64,000 bases of DNA from NCBI GenBank assembly GCA_001839685.1, contig MLAK01000649.1, positions 1 to 64,000 on the forward strand. Reading direction: 5' to 3'. The notes under the pieces were generated by a model, which saw only the letters and a program-made list of their open reading frames with translations, was not told the DNA's origin and did not search any database. Numbering within the stretch: the first letter of the stretch is position 1; each line of letters begins with the position of its first letter. Shown here piece after piece: positions 9,208 to 20,426 of this stretch. The translations under genes were made by a program, and so were the position numbers. The DNA comes from Tritrichomonas foetus (lineage: Eukaryota; Parabasalia; Tritrichomonadida; Tritrichomonadidae).

Positions 9208-10635
9208 TTACGAATGAAAGCCGACATGTTGAAAAACACGAAATTCTGGAATACAAACGTGCGATATGTTTCCATAATTGTTTAATACTTTTAAGGTGAT
9301 AGTATTAAATTTCACTGCAAATGGAAGACTGAAGTTTTGTCTCCTTGCCATGTTTTGTTTGAGGGTGAATTGCTTAGAAACTATATCTGGATCTTCACCA
9401 ATACCAATTTTAATATAAAAATCCCTCATGGTGCATTGATCTATTGGAACATGATCAAATGCTATTTTATTGACAATAGATGTCGATAAGGAATGAAAAG
9501 TAAACTCTGGTGTTTCTCCTTTGGCTTCCCACATTCCATTACTACCCTTTGGTGGAGAAGTATTGATGAATTGATCATAAAACTTTGTCATAAAAGAAGG
9601 TTTATTTGATCTGCGTCCATCATCATCAATATAATCCAAATATGTCTCAACTTCTGATTCACGCGTATAAAGCATGTCATCAAAGTTCTTAGAGATGGAT
9701 AATAGTAAATTAAGTGATTCTTTTTTGTGGTCATTCAACTTCTTCTTGACAGCATTAAGTTGGTTATTTATAGCATCAGAATAAATTGGTTCAGCATTTT
9801 CAATGATTTGTGGTGTAAACACAAATGAAGGTGTTGCTGTAGGAATTGGAGTAGGTGTTGGTGTTGGTGTAGGCGTGGGTGTAGGTGTTGGTGTTGGTTC
9901 GGGTGTTGGTGTGGGTGTAGGTGTTGATTCAAATGTCTGAGTTGGTGTAGAGGTAGAAGAAAAAGCAGCGTATGGTGGTGTCGAATCAAATTCTGTATAA
10001 GAGAATGGATTCGACTCTTTAGTAAACGACTCTTCAAAATTAAGTGGATTTAAAGTTTCCAAAAATGTTGGATTTTCAGTATACACACTTGAGGGCTGGT
10101 TAATATGTGTTAGTGAAGAGGTCAAAAATTCATTAAAAGTGTCTGAGTGAGTGAACGACTCCGTATAAGAAGTTGGATAGAAATTTGTTGTTGTTGGAGA
10201 TTCACTGCTGGATTGGTCACTAAATCCATGATCAGATGAAGATGTAAAATCTGTTTTAATTATATCTTCATTGATATATGTTGCTTGTGGTGATGGTGTA
10301 TTTTCTATATAGGCATCGTTATCTGTAGGTTGTGGAATATTTGTTGGTGTGGGGATTTCTTTCGTTGGTGGAGTATATTTCTGATATAAAATCAATCTTT
10401 TTGTCTTGATTAGAAGAGTTGAAATTGAACGAGTAGTGTAATATACAAAACCAAATATAGTGGAACTAGACGGTTTTCCTTTTTGCTGGTTTGGCAATTC
10501 ATTGTCAATTGACGATAGATGATTTGAAGCGAGCAAAAGCATGACAAAAGATGCGAGTAAAATCATTTCGAAAACATTTCGTAACTTAATTAAATCAAAG
10601 AATTTGAGTAAAATCGCTTTAATAATGTTTCCCAT
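9208..10635 (-). CDS. SUN-domain membrane protein with Pro-Thr repeat linker
   Basis: A 475-residue protein. A single hydrophobic segment (about residues 20-38, EMILLASFVMLLLAS) follows a short basic N-terminus. A long Ser/Thr/Pro-rich region contains a tandem PT repeat of about 30 residues (near 235-265). After a short helical stretch, the last 150 residues carry a SUN-like beta-sandwich ending in LKVLNNYGNISHVCIPEFRV, which matches the conserved closing strand of SUN domains. SUN proteins sit in nuclear or ER membranes and bridge to KASH partners. Here the usual long coiled coil is replaced by the low-complexity linker. It could instead be a SUN-like (Slp1/OPT-type) ER protein. The ATG is the only sensible start. 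Confidence 0.7.
   Translation of the reverse strand: MGNIIKAILLKFFDLIKLRNVFEMILLASFVMLLLASNHLSSIDNELPNQQKGKPSSSTIFGFVYYTTRSISTLLIKTKRLILYQKYTPPTKEIPTPTNIPQPTDNDAYIENTPSPQATYINEDIIKTDFTSSSDHGFSDQSSSESPTTTNFYPTSYTESFTHSDTFNEFLTSSLTHINQPSSVYTENPTFLETLNPLNFEESFTKESNPFSYTEFDSTPPYAAFSSTSTPTQTFESTPTPTPTPEPTPTPTPTPTPTPTPTPIPTATPSFVFTPQIIENAEPIYSDAINNQLNAVKKKLNDHKKESLNLLLSISKNFDDMLYTRESEVETYLDYIDDDGRRSNKPSFMTKFYDQFINTSPPKGSNGMWEAKGETPEFTFHSLSTSIVNKIAFDHVPIDQCTMRDFYIKIGIGEDPDIVSKQFTLKQNMARRQNFSLPFAVKFNTITLKVLNNYGNISHVCIPEFRVFQHVGFHS
9842..9934 (+). repeat. Pro-Thr coding hexamer repeat
   Basis: Variants of GGTGTN repeated in tandem on the plus strand (GGTGTT, GGTGTA, GGCGTG). On the coding strand this gives ACACCA-type codons for alternating Thr and Pro in the SUN-domain protein. 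Synonymous changes break up the repeat, so it is not a fresh expansion. Confidence 0.8.
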
Positions 10636-11025
10636 GAATGCAATTTTTAAACGTAAGCGATAAACGGTCTCCCTGCATGATGAAAAACAATTGAAGCATT
10701 TTTTGATGTTGAATGATCTTAAGATTGTCTCTAAAAAATAGACAGATTGTAGTTGTTAGAATGGTATCTTTTTTATTCATGTATTCATGAATCAACTTTT
10801 CTTGAGATTATCTTAATTGAGTTCATGTAAATTTGTCCTACAATTGTAATTTTTTTACCAGAATCTCACTTGCATTAAAATGATTATTGATAATATAAAA
10901 TCATATCGTGTCCAATGAAGATCAGCCAGTATTGTTATGCAAAAAATGATAAAATCAAAATGAATAAGGAAAAAAAGAAGAATAGAAATGAAAGAATAAT
11001 GTTATTTCTTATACATGGATAAAAT
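10636..11025. other. Intergenic
   Basis: A 390-base AT-rich spacer between two minus-strand genes. It holds the 3' flank of the TOR gene and the 5' flank of the SUN-domain gene. An AACGGT (about 10664), reminiscent of Myb-type sites described in trichomonads, lies about 30 bases before the SUN start. Confidence 0.4.
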
Positions 11026-14000
11026 TTACCAGAATGGACACCATCCAACATAATGTCTAATATATTCTGCTGAATTTGATGCAATGTGCAATAATCTATC
11101 TACTTGCTCAGGAATATTAAGTGCAAATTTTTGTTCATTTAAGTCTTTCCCATAAAACTCAAAAGGATCTTTTCCTGATAACTTTAAAATAACCCTATCT
11201 AATATCCCTTTGGTTTTTTCAACAGAAGCAATGGCTTTTCCAGAAAAAATAGGTTCATGAATAAAGACTTCTAGTTGTGCAGTAATTGAACTTTGATTTT
11301 CTCTTAGAGTCCAAAGAACATCTTCACAACATTTTCTGAATAATCCTTCAACGCTACTTCCATCAAGTGCATTTATTATCATCTTTGTCATTCGAAAAGG
11401 AACCCTTTCAGGGTAATTTTTCCTATTTAGAGCTATTTCAAAAGAATCTCCAAAATCAATATGAATCACAAGTCCTGTGTGTCTTTGAATCATAATATTA
11501 CTTGGATATCTGTCCCCCAAACCTATTACATATCCTGCAATTGACATTAAAGCAGTTGATGTTGTAAAATTATGATTTCTTTGAAGCCAAGCTGTAGGTG
11601 TTGGAGAACGGAGCCATAAAATTTCTCTGAGTTCATTTACTTTGGTAACTTTTGAAATATCAAGATAAACTTCGTATTTTTGTACAGCATTTAATGCATT
11701 GAAGTTTTGTCCAACGAATTGGATTGCCATGTCATTCTCAAGAGATTTCTTAATATCTCTATGTGCTCTAAAATCATTTACTAATTGTTGAAATGTGTCT
11801 GCTCCTGTGACCCATGATATTAAACCTGCATTTGGTGCAAAAGGGACAATTGCATATTGGACAATAGAAACGGTTTGATCAGGTGTTATCCTGTTTTTCA
11901 TTAATAAAGAATTGATAAGTGTGAAAAGTTGCATAATTCTTTGATCTAAACGGAGATCTTCATTTCCTTTTAATAAAAATTTCCAAGATTTGCTATTTTT
12001 ATCTTTCATTGTTATTGTTCTTGGATGTTGTTGAGTTGGGATAACAGTCAATAGTGGATCAATAGACAATAATTCTGGAGAATTATACATGACATTATAT
12101 GTTCCTGGTATAACAATATCAAAGTCATTCTTTTCAGCTAGTTCTTCTGATATTTTAGATAATTGAAAAGAGTCAATTTTTTTCAGTTTATCTTCAAGCT
12201 CGCTAAAGAAAATTCTTAATGAGTCCCATAGTTGTCTAGTGTAGGTTGTATCACCTTTTTTAAATTTCTCAAAAACACTTTTTATTCTCTGAATAGAGGA
12301 TTTAAATGTTTGTTGAAATTCTTTATCCATTTCACATTTCGGTGAGTCAATCACATCAAGCATTGTGGAAATAATTTTACCAATTAATTCTTTATCATTT
12401 CGACGAAATGCATATGAAGATGAATCTAAAGCACTGATACATTGCTCAATCAATGATACTGCTGATCTATGCATCCCATCAATAAAGAGTTTTATTTCAG
12501 AAAAAATATGGCCTTGTTTCCTTCCAAGTTTTTGCATCAATTCCTTGGCAACTTCTGCTTTTTCGGAACCATTAACCTGAGATAAAACATTTAATGGGTA
12601 AATTACAGCTTGAAAATGCTCATCTCCAAAATTTTCTATTATTTCTCTAACAATTTGTTTTACACCATTTCCTTTATGAGCAATATGAACTACAATTTGT
12701 GGAATGATTTGAATGATAACAGTTGGTGGCAATAAAATAATTTCTTCTAACAATAGATTTGGAATATTAAAATCTTCGCCATATCGAAAGAATATTGAAA
12801 ACATTTGACATAAATATTCAAGTGAATCGCTTTCTTTGAGTTGAGCAGCTTTCAAAAATCCAGTTATTGCCTTTATTGAATATTGGGAAAGCAATTTACA
12901 GCCATTTTCATTTCCTTCTTCTTCTGAATTACTCAATGCATTTAAAGCTGCACTACTTGTATATGCCCATCCAGCCCATGTTCTAAAATCATCAGATATT
13001 AAAGCGATGGAATTTTCAAAAACATTACAAATTTCTGTTAAAGCTGAGAAATTTTTCTTGTGAAGTTGGTATTGCCAATTTGCTTGAATCCGAAGTAACC
13101 TTGCTCTTTCATGTTCATTTATTTTTTCTGTATCAGAAGGAATAGAGTTCATAAGAAAAGTTCTCTCATTTGGCTTTATTGTAAATAAAATTGCATGAAT
13201 TTCATCATAAGATACTGCCATTAATAGTTTATTCATTTTTTCTAATAAAGATGCTGCTTGAAACTTTGACCCTCTTGCCCATAAAATTTTGAGTCGAGAA
13301 ATTAACAAAGCTATTGTTGATTGATCGTTAAAAAATCTATCACAATAGGCATCAATTAACCTCCATTTTCTTGCTTTCCTTAGAATTGAAAGCATTTTTA
13401 AATATGTTTCCATATGATCTTCCGGAGATAGAACCAATGATCGAATTTCAATTAATTTTGTCCAGGCATTACTTTCATGAGAAAAGTTTTGAAGACGATG
13501 TTGCCACATTTTTGGAATATTCTTATCGCCAGTTTTTTTCATATTTAACACTTCTGTCAATTCGATTAAATGTTGAGCAAAGACCATATTATTCGATGCT
13601 TTATTAGCATTTGACCCACTAAATACATTTAAATCATTTGTTAATTCATCAAATCCTCTCTGAATATATTTCTCTGTTTTATTGTATTCATCAGATGCAA
13701 TAGAAAATAATGATAAAAACAAAATTGAGTTGAAGTCATTTGAGTCAATAAAAAACCTTATAAAAAATCTTACTTTATCAAATTCATTAGAATGATAAAA
13801 AGCCCATGCGTACCATATTGCGTTTTCCATTTTCCATTTTTGATCAAAACTATTAAAAGCATTGTATCTTATTCTTACTTTATCCCATAACTCTAAATGG
13901 GCATAACAACGAAGCAGATTTCCAAAATTAGCATTTTCCACTGGATTGTCACAAGATAATTCATGCGCCTCATATATTTCTAATGCTTTCTCCCACTCCC

Positions 14001-17000
14001 CAAGTTGTTCACTCCATTTTCCAGCAAATTTTGCATCTATAATTGAGTTCACAGATGATAATAATCCTCTTGCTGATTCAATTCTTCCCATTCTAAAGTT
14101 TAATTCTAATAAACTTGCAATTGTTTTGGTATTAGATTGATTTTCAATGAGATGACGCTGTAAATAAAATAAAGTAAAAGATGTTACATCAGAGCTAGCA
14201 GCAAGAATATCATCACTGATTAATAATGGATGCCCGCATCTATCCAAAAAATCAGCAAGATGGATTAATTCTGGTTCTTGCGTCTCAAACTTTTCCAAAA
14301 TATTTTGAATAATAATGGAAAATTCTTTTTTATCATCGAAGGTAGCCAACTTCCAGCATGAAAAAAATGCTATTGGGAAAATATCTTGTCTAAATGTCTG
14401 ACTTTGTTCAATGATCCCTAAACAGCTCTGTATTGATAATGATGGAGAATTGGAAACCACACGATATGTTAAATCTTCAATCCATTGCCTGGCATTATTA
14501 AAAATAGGCTGTGAAACATTTTGAAAAGGATTTCCTCGTAATGTTGAATGTGGTGATAATTGAACAGGAATTAATTCAATAGGTATTTTTCGAATGAATC
14601 TTGTGATATCAGAACGACGTTCTAATAATTTTATTTCTTCAAAGTGTTCAATAAGAAATCTATGATATAAACATTGTTGTTCAACAGCATATAACGAAAG
14701 ATCATTGTATGATAATAAATTTAAAATGAGCTGTGATAGAAAATCAGGACACTTAGGCCCATTTTTCATTAAATTAAAGCAGAGTTGTCCAATTCTAGAA
14801 GTGTATAAACTAACAGAATTTGTTTGGACCAATTGAGAAAGGGATTTTAACACCAATCCTTCTTTTTGCATATTAAATGAAAACATCTTATCTTCTATGG
14901 TGTTTAAATACAAATCAACACTTTGATGTTGAAATATAATGATGAAAGTAATAAACTTAATTATTGCTTTGAAAAAATCAAATTTTGGGGTATCGATATA
15001 AAGTAAAACACTCTGATATAATTGGGCCGATGTAGAAACGAACTCAGTGTTTAAATTATAAGACATAACTATACTTATTCTTACCCCATTAATATTTGCA
15101 ATATACTTTTTCAAAAATGGCGTTAAAATATTTAAATATGGAACTATATGTAGCTGTGATTTCATAATAATATGCTCAAGTTGATTAAATAATTTGGTTG
15201 GATTGTTTTCAAGTTCAATTGCTTTTATAAAACCTTGTAAAATAGGCTGTAAAAATGGAAGAGAAAAACTTGTTTCCTGAATAAAAGTGTTTGTAATAGC
15301 ATCAAAAATACATGGGGATGTATCACTAGAAAGCATTTTTGTAAGATTGCTCAACACAAATGTCGTAAAATAGGATGGATTTTTAATGGTAAATAAATGT
15401 TTGACTGCGTTGTCATCATTTTCTATACATTTGATGACGGAAGATGTTGCACCCATTGTTCCAGTGAGCTTCAAAATAGCGATAGCTACTTTGTTTGAAC
15501 AATTATTTCCTATTAAATGCATTAAAGAAGGTAGAAGATCAGGAAACATTTGCATAATATTTAACTTTGATTCATATGACATTACAATTTTCGTTAATGA
15601 CTCTAATGCTGCCAAATATACATTTTCATTATGATACATCTTAAATGCTTTAATAAAAACTGGGAAAATTTGAGATGTATATGGCAATATGTATTGAGAT
15701 AAAAAACCTAATGTTTTAAATAAAAATTCATCTCTTTTTTCTATCCATTTTTCATTTTCAATCTGATATATTCTAGATTTATTCAAATGGATCCCATTAT
15801 TTGTAGACGAATATAGCTCCTGATCGAATTTTGAATCAATGAAATCTCTATGTATTGCTGCTTGTAAATCAATTGTTGATTCGGGGAATCTATCACCATG
15901 AAGTAGAAAAGTAACGCATATATAAGCTAGAGGAGAGATAAGCGTTTGTGAAAAAGGAGCGAAATATTGTGCAATTGATGGAAGTAATGAACATGTTTTT
16001 GCACACCAATAAGGACCTTGTGATAATAAATTACTAGCAATAAATCCATTTACAAATAAAATAATAGAAGAAATAGTTCCAATAGGATCAATATGTGCAG
16101 TTTCTGCTACCAAAGGAATTACAGTCTGACGAACTTTAAATGATTTATCAGTTAATAGGCTAGTGATTAATGATGAAGAAAGAGGAGCTTTCAAAACTTT
16201 CAGACTGCATATTCTCACATATTTTGAGTTGTCATATGCTGCTAATTTTAATAGTTCACTGTGTGCAAGAGGTGTATCAATGGCAGCAAGAGCTTTTGCA
16301 TATAAACAACGTATTTTTATATTTGGTGAAAAAGAAAAAATTTGAATAATTTCCAATAAAAAAACAGAATCATCGAAGAGAATTGATGAAAAATATTTGA
16401 TTATTAATAGTGCTGTTTTTTGATCATATAAAGGTGAATCAAAAGTACATGAGTTTTCACAAAATGATTGCAGTTTGCTTTTGATATTTCTTATAGGGTA
16501 ATTAGTAAGAATTATAGATTTAACATAGTTTTTACTAGGCCATGAACTACTAAATAATTGTAATGGGAAATTAAATGTTGGCATAATCAATAACAATGTT
16601 GCTAAGACACCAAACACGTTATTAATCAAAATTGGATCAGATTTCTGCATAACAGACAGAAAGTGAACCATTTCAACGATACTTTCAACCGGAATTACCT
16701 CTGTTGGAACTGTTGTTATTAATTTTTTTAGCAACTTTAAAAGATTAATTGTAGGTTTCAATCTATTTTTAGAGTATATTTGAAAATTTTGACCAAAATT
16801 TGAATCATCATGAGTGGATGTAAATAGTTTAGCTTCATCAATCACTAAAGAAATCAAAAAAATAATTGAATGGCTCATTAAATCGTCACTAAATTCTTTC
16901 TCTTTTTTCTCTGCAACGTAAATGAGGAAACGGTAAATAACAATAACAACTTTTTGATTTCTGGTTAACAATATTTTATTGAGACAATCAATTAAAGGTC

Positions 17001-17763
17001 TTATTTTAATAACATGAGGATATTTCTTATATAACGATAAGCATATTTCAATAACTCCATAATACTCGTGAGCAGATTTCACAGAGTATAGTTCATTCAT
17101 ACAATCAATATATAAACTTGTTGCAAAACTTTCTGCTGTATGAGCTGGGACATGTTGAATATGAATATCTATGACTTTAAGTGCAATCTCGCATATTTCT
17201 TCATCAAATGAACTTGTAGCTTTCCAAATTTCTGGAAGATGACTTAATGTGATGCCAAAAACATCATTTGGGAGGAAGCGACCAATTACTTTTAGCATAA
17301 TAAGAGAGTTAAATAAAGATTGATTTCGATTGTTTGAATGGAAACTTTGCTTAGCTATTTCTAAAGTTTCACGTAAAAAAACTGCATTGTCAGATGACTC
17401 AGTCATCAAATCATGTAGCATGTGAATTGCAATTCTACATATGTTTCTATTTTCTGATCCAATAAAAAGAACAATGACAGGATAAAATTTTTTAACTTGA
17501 TCAAAAGATCGTCGAAAAAAACATAACAACGAAATAATTAGCATACAAGACATATAATTTTCGATGGATTCACTAACAGATTTATCTTTGATTTCTGATT
17601 CCCAACTTGAAAATAATGCAGTTAATTCCACTTCATTAAAAGATAATAAATTCGGGCCAAGATTAGAAACAAGTGCTTTTCGATGCTTTTTCCATGATTT
17701 ATAATCACTAACTTCATCGGATTCAAATAACTTTGCGATATTTAGACACGCGGTATTTTTCAT
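11026..17763 (-). CDS. TOR: TOR kinase (PIKK family)
   Basis: A 2245-residue PIKK, somewhat shorter than animal mTOR (about 2550). The N-terminal 1200 residues are HEAT-like helical repeats, followed by a FAT region. The PI3/4-kinase domain lies near 1870-2200, introduced by IVIPGTYN and containing FLLKGNEDLR (near 1930), GLGDRYPSN (near 2081-2089) and HIDFGDSFE. The last six residues, GWCPFW, are the FATC ending diagnostic of TOR. TOR phosphorylates growth regulators downstream of nutrients as TORC1/TORC2. The FRB segment is divergent: a Trp survives in RQLWDSL, but the Leu/Ser-containing rapamycin-contact helix is poorly conserved. The catalytic-loop His is Tyr (residue 2086), whereas mTOR has DRHPSN. 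The stop reads TAAA. No Inr was found close to the ATG. Confidence 0.93.
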   Translation of the reverse strand: MKNTACLNIAKLFESDEVSDYKSWKKHRKALVSNLGPNLLSFNEVELTALFSSWESEIKDKSVSESIENYMSCMLIISLLCFFRRSFDQVKKFYPVIVLFIGSENRNICRIAIHMLHDLMTESSDNAVFLRETLEIAKQSFHSNNRNQSLFNSLIMLKVIGRFLPNDVFGITLSHLPEIWKATSSFDEEICEIALKVIDIHIQHVPAHTAESFATSLYIDCMNELYSVKSAHEYYGVIEICLSLYKKYPHVIKIRPLIDCLNKILLTRNQKVVIVIYRFLIYVAEKKEKEFSDDLMSHSIIFLISLVIDEAKLFTSTHDDSNFGQNFQIYSKNRLKPTINLLKLLKKLITTVPTEVIPVESIVEMVHFLSVMQKSDPILINNVFGVLATLLLIMPTFNFPLQLFSSSWPSKNYVKSIILTNYPIRNIKSKLQSFCENSCTFDSPLYDQKTALLIIKYFSSILFDDSVFLLEIIQIFSFSPNIKIRCLYAKALAAIDTPLAHSELLKLAAYDNSKYVRICSLKVLKAPLSSSLITSLLTDKSFKVRQTVIPLVAETAHIDPIGTISSIILFVNGFIASNLLSQGPYWCAKTCSLLPSIAQYFAPFSQTLISPLAYICVTFLLHGDRFPESTIDLQAAIHRDFIDSKFDQELYSSTNNGIHLNKSRIYQIENEKWIEKRDEFLFKTLGFLSQYILPYTSQIFPVFIKAFKMYHNENVYLAALESLTKIVMSYESKLNIMQMFPDLLPSLMHLIGNNCSNKVAIAILKLTGTMGATSSVIKCIENDDNAVKHLFTIKNPSYFTTFVLSNLTKMLSSDTSPCIFDAITNTFIQETSFSLPFLQPILQGFIKAIELENNPTKLFNQLEHIIMKSQLHIVPYLNILTPFLKKYIANINGVRISIVMSYNLNTEFVSTSAQLYQSVLLYIDTPKFDFFKAIIKFITFIIIFQHQSVDLYLNTIEDKMFSFNMQKEGLVLKSLSQLVQTNSVSLYTSRIGQLCFNLMKNGPKCPDFLSQLILNLLSYNDLSLYAVEQQCLYHRFLIEHFEEIKLLERRSDITRFIRKIPIELIPVQLSPHSTLRGNPFQNVSQPIFNNARQWIEDLTYRVVSNSPSLSIQSCLGIIEQSQTFRQDIFPIAFFSCWKLATFDDKKEFSIIIQNILEKFETQEPELIHLADFLDRCGHPLLISDDILAASSDVTSFTLFYLQRHLIENQSNTKTIASLLELNFRMGRIESARGLLSSVNSIIDAKFAGKWSEQLGEWEKALEIYEAHELSCDNPVENANFGNLLRCYAHLELWDKVRIRYNAFNSFDQKWKMENAIWYAWAFYHSNEFDKVRFFIRFFIDSNDFNSILFLSLFSIASDEYNKTEKYIQRGFDELTNDLNVFSGSNANKASNNMVFAQHLIELTEVLNMKKTGDKNIPKMWQHRLQNFSHESNAWTKLIEIRSLVLSPEDHMETYLKMLSILRKARKWRLIDAYCDRFFNDQSTIALLISRLKILWARGSKFQAASLLEKMNKLLMAVSYDEIHAILFTIKPNERTFLMNSIPSDTEKINEHERARLLRIQANWQYQLHKKNFSALTEICNVFENSIALISDDFRTWAGWAYTSSAALNALSNSEEEGNENGCKLLSQYSIKAITGFLKAAQLKESDSLEYLCQMFSIFFRYGEDFNIPNLLLEEIILLPPTVIIQIIPQIVVHIAHKGNGVKQIVREIIENFGDEHFQAVIYPLNVLSQVNGSEKAEVAKELMQKLGRKQGHIFSEIKLFIDGMHRSAVSLIEQCISALDSSSYAFRRNDKELIGKIISTMLDVIDSPKCEMDKEFQQTFKSSIQRIKSVFEKFKKGDTTYTRQLWDSLRIFFSELEDKLKKIDSFQLSKISEELAEKNDFDIVIPGTYNVMYNSPELLSIDPLLTVIPTQQHPRTITMKDKNSKSWKFLLKGNEDLRLDQRIMQLFTLINSLLMKNRITPDQTVSIVQYAIVPFAPNAGLISWVTGADTFQQLVNDFRAHRDIKKSLENDMAIQFVGQNFNALNAVQKYEVYLDISKVTKVNELREILWLRSPTPTAWLQRNHNFTTSTALMSIAGYVIGLGDRYPSNIMIQRHTGLVIHIDFGDSFEIALNRKNYPERVPFRMTKMIINALDGSSVEGLFRKCCEDVLWTLRENQSSITAQLEVFIHEPIFSGKAIASVEKTKGILDRVILKLSGKDPFEFYGKDLNEQKFALNIPEQVDRLLHIASNSAEYIRHYVGWCPFW

Positions 17764-18177
17764 TCAATCTTTGATGTGGTTTTGGCGGCCGTTTAAGAAC
17801 CCAGCTCAGAAATTTCAAATCATAGTATTAATTATTGAGAATATATATGGTCTTTGATAGATATGAAAGTGAATTCAGGTGAAATACTTATTTTCATCAA
17901 TATCTCTTTTGTATGAATATTTATGACAATTGTTGTCGATACATACTTATTGCAATAATTATGTGTTGAAAAAACATCATGTGCATCAAAATGATAGGGG
18001 AAAAAAAAACATGTTTATTATCTCTCCAATTTTATGGGAATGAAAAATGACACTTATGAAAATAACATATGTCTCGTTGTCACAAGAAATTTTTTAGAAC
18101 AAATAATTCTGGAATTAACTTTTATTGGAATTGTGTCATCAGTGATTTCAATTTATATTTCGTAGAATTCACAAAGC
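17764..18177. other. Intergenic
   Basis: A spacer between the TOR start and the 3' end of the broken ankyrin gene. A GC-richer TTTTGGCGGCC motif lies at about 17780, just upstream of TOR. Nothing else stands out. Confidence 0.4.
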
Positions 18178-20426
18178 TCAATATAGTCCATTTGTATTTA
18201 TTCCTGGCTGATGTTTTAAATAATTCACTAATTCTTGGTTTCCATTTTCCATAGCATATAATATTGGTGTTCGTTGAATATTAGTTCATATTCTCGTATT
18301 ATCTTTTGCATTTAAATCAATTAGATAGCTCTTAGTAAGTAGTAAAACACTTTTTGGAATTCCAAGGTTTTTATCTTTCATGCAAGCGATATGAAGTGGA
18401 GTTCGATGAGAATATTAATGTACCCCATCTTTATCTTTTTCATTAATGGATATCTGTGATTTATTTATGAGGTATTCTACAAGTGATTCGTTATATTTGG
18501 AGGCAATATGTAATGGTGTTTCCAAATTATTTTTCCGAATAACATTAGCATTTTTCATATTTACAAGATTACAATTCATTTCAACAAGTAATTTCACAGC
18601 ATTAATATCGCCATATCTACATAATAAATGAAGTGCAGTCATTTGAATAAGTAATGATAGAACTTAAATCTTGTTTGTTGATATAGATTTATATTTTTTT
18701 GTATAAAACTGTGGAGACATTGATATTTCTCTTTTCTATTTTTATAATAATATTTGCAGCAGAGTAAAAATGGTGTGCATCCAAAAATATAGAAATAAAC
18801 ATCTTCATCGTCACAACATTGATTACAATCAATACCTGGTTCATCCAAGAGCTTTTTTAGTAATTTTGAATTAAATTTCTTCGCGGCATATCCTAATGGG
18901 CTATATTTCTGATATTTTTTGTTCAAAAGTTCATTTCGATTAAAACACCATTGAGTTAATGACCAAATTGCTAATGGTGAATTCTCATTTTTTGCGCTGG
19001 CTACTAACAAAGAAGTGTTTAGATCCAACTTTTGCATAAAGTAGTATAGTGCCTCATAATTGCAATGATAAATACATAAATCCACAAGATATGTATAATC
19101 TGAAATAAGCGTATTATATTCGTCAATGTATTTTTCATAGATATATTCCATGACATTTTGTTTATGATAAATAATTGTTGTTTCTAATGCTCTTTTCATG
19201 TCAGATCGATAATTCTCAAGTAATTCAACAATCTCATTATCTCCACTTGCACATGCAAAAATAAAAATATTATCTGGAACTATGGCATTTTCATGGAAGA
19301 AAAAGTTTACAAACTCAATTGCACCATAGAATACAGCATATGATATTAATGGAACATTTGTATTTACTAAGGAGCACGCTTCGTAAACACTTTTACCAAT
19401 TTTCATATTCACATCAAAACGAGTAACAATATCATTAGCCTGATCATTACGAATTTTTTCACAAATTTGTCTTGGATTATTTCCCTTTTCTAAGATTTCT
19501 CTATGCTGTTGAAAATTGCTTGATGAATTTTGAGAAAGATAATTTTTATACTCAGAATATTCGTAAAAATGTACAAATTTGTGATATTGTGGCACAATGT
19601 CTGTAAACATTGGATGATAACAAAGAAAATCATAATCACTACTAACACATTTATAATTCATATAAGGACTATCGATAATTTTCCTGAATAAGTAACATTT
19701 TTCTTGTAAATTTTCTTGATAATGAAATGAGTTATTAAGTGCCTTTTTGGTTTGTTTCTTAGCATAGTTAATAAATTCATGTTTAAAGTAGAGATTTGTT
19801 ACTGTTTCAAGTCTTATCAAAAGCCATTCCATCATTTCATATGTGCGACTCTTCTTGCATATTAAATCCCAGAAAATTATTTTGACCATTTCACGACATG
19901 ATATGTGCATTACAAAATCTTTTAATCTCTCTATAGTTTCATCAAAATTGTAATCATTACAATAAGTGATATATTCTTGGCATTTTTTCATAGCTTCTAT
20001 TATATCATAATATCCAGTGTTCCAATATCCTTCCAAATCATTCAAATCATAAATGTTCCATGATCTTGCTAGAACTGCAATATCTTTAATGGTATTCCCA
20101 GTTATTTCATAATAACCTCCATTGATTATACATCTTAGCAGATTGAAATCAAGATTTGGTGAAATATTGGGATGATCAAAAATTAAGTGTTTTGAGTGAT
20201 TACTTATGGAATTGAAATAAGAACAACAATTTTTCAGCTTCTGTAAATTACATGTGATAGATTTACCATTTATTTCCAGCTTCACATAATTCATTTCAGA
20301 AATAACACAAAAGTAATGACTATCAAGCAGATTTTTGTGAACAAAAAGTGACAAGTTAACATTTACCAAAGTCAGCAAATCCAAAGATGTTGTCAAAACA
20401 TTTTTTGTACACTGAATAACTCTCAT
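18178..20426 (-). pseudogene. DUF3447/ankyrin-repeat gene, broken
   Basis: Trichomonads carry large families of proteins with an N-terminal region, a DUF3447 domain and ankyrin repeats. This copy reads intact from an ATG at 20426 (MRVIQCTKN) through about 595 residues, including the DUF3447-like centre and degenerate ankyrin units, to a stop at 18639-18641. Ankyrin sequence resumes at once in another frame (MTALHLLCRYGD from 18642; TPLHIASKYN), so a frameshift lies near 18640-18650. That frame is then interrupted by TAA at 18415-18417 and TGA at 18286-18288, while ankyrin units (TPLHIAC, RTPILYAMENGN) continue to 18178. Three lesions point to recent decay. Less likely, they are assembly errors in a homopolymer-rich region. 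The first open segment could still make a truncated protein. Confidence 0.75.

Noticed and set aside
9768..10037. 89-codon His/Leu/Gln-rich open frame on the minus strand
   Set aside because: It is a second frame over the Pro-Thr repeat of the SUN-domain gene; repeats keep alternate frames open.
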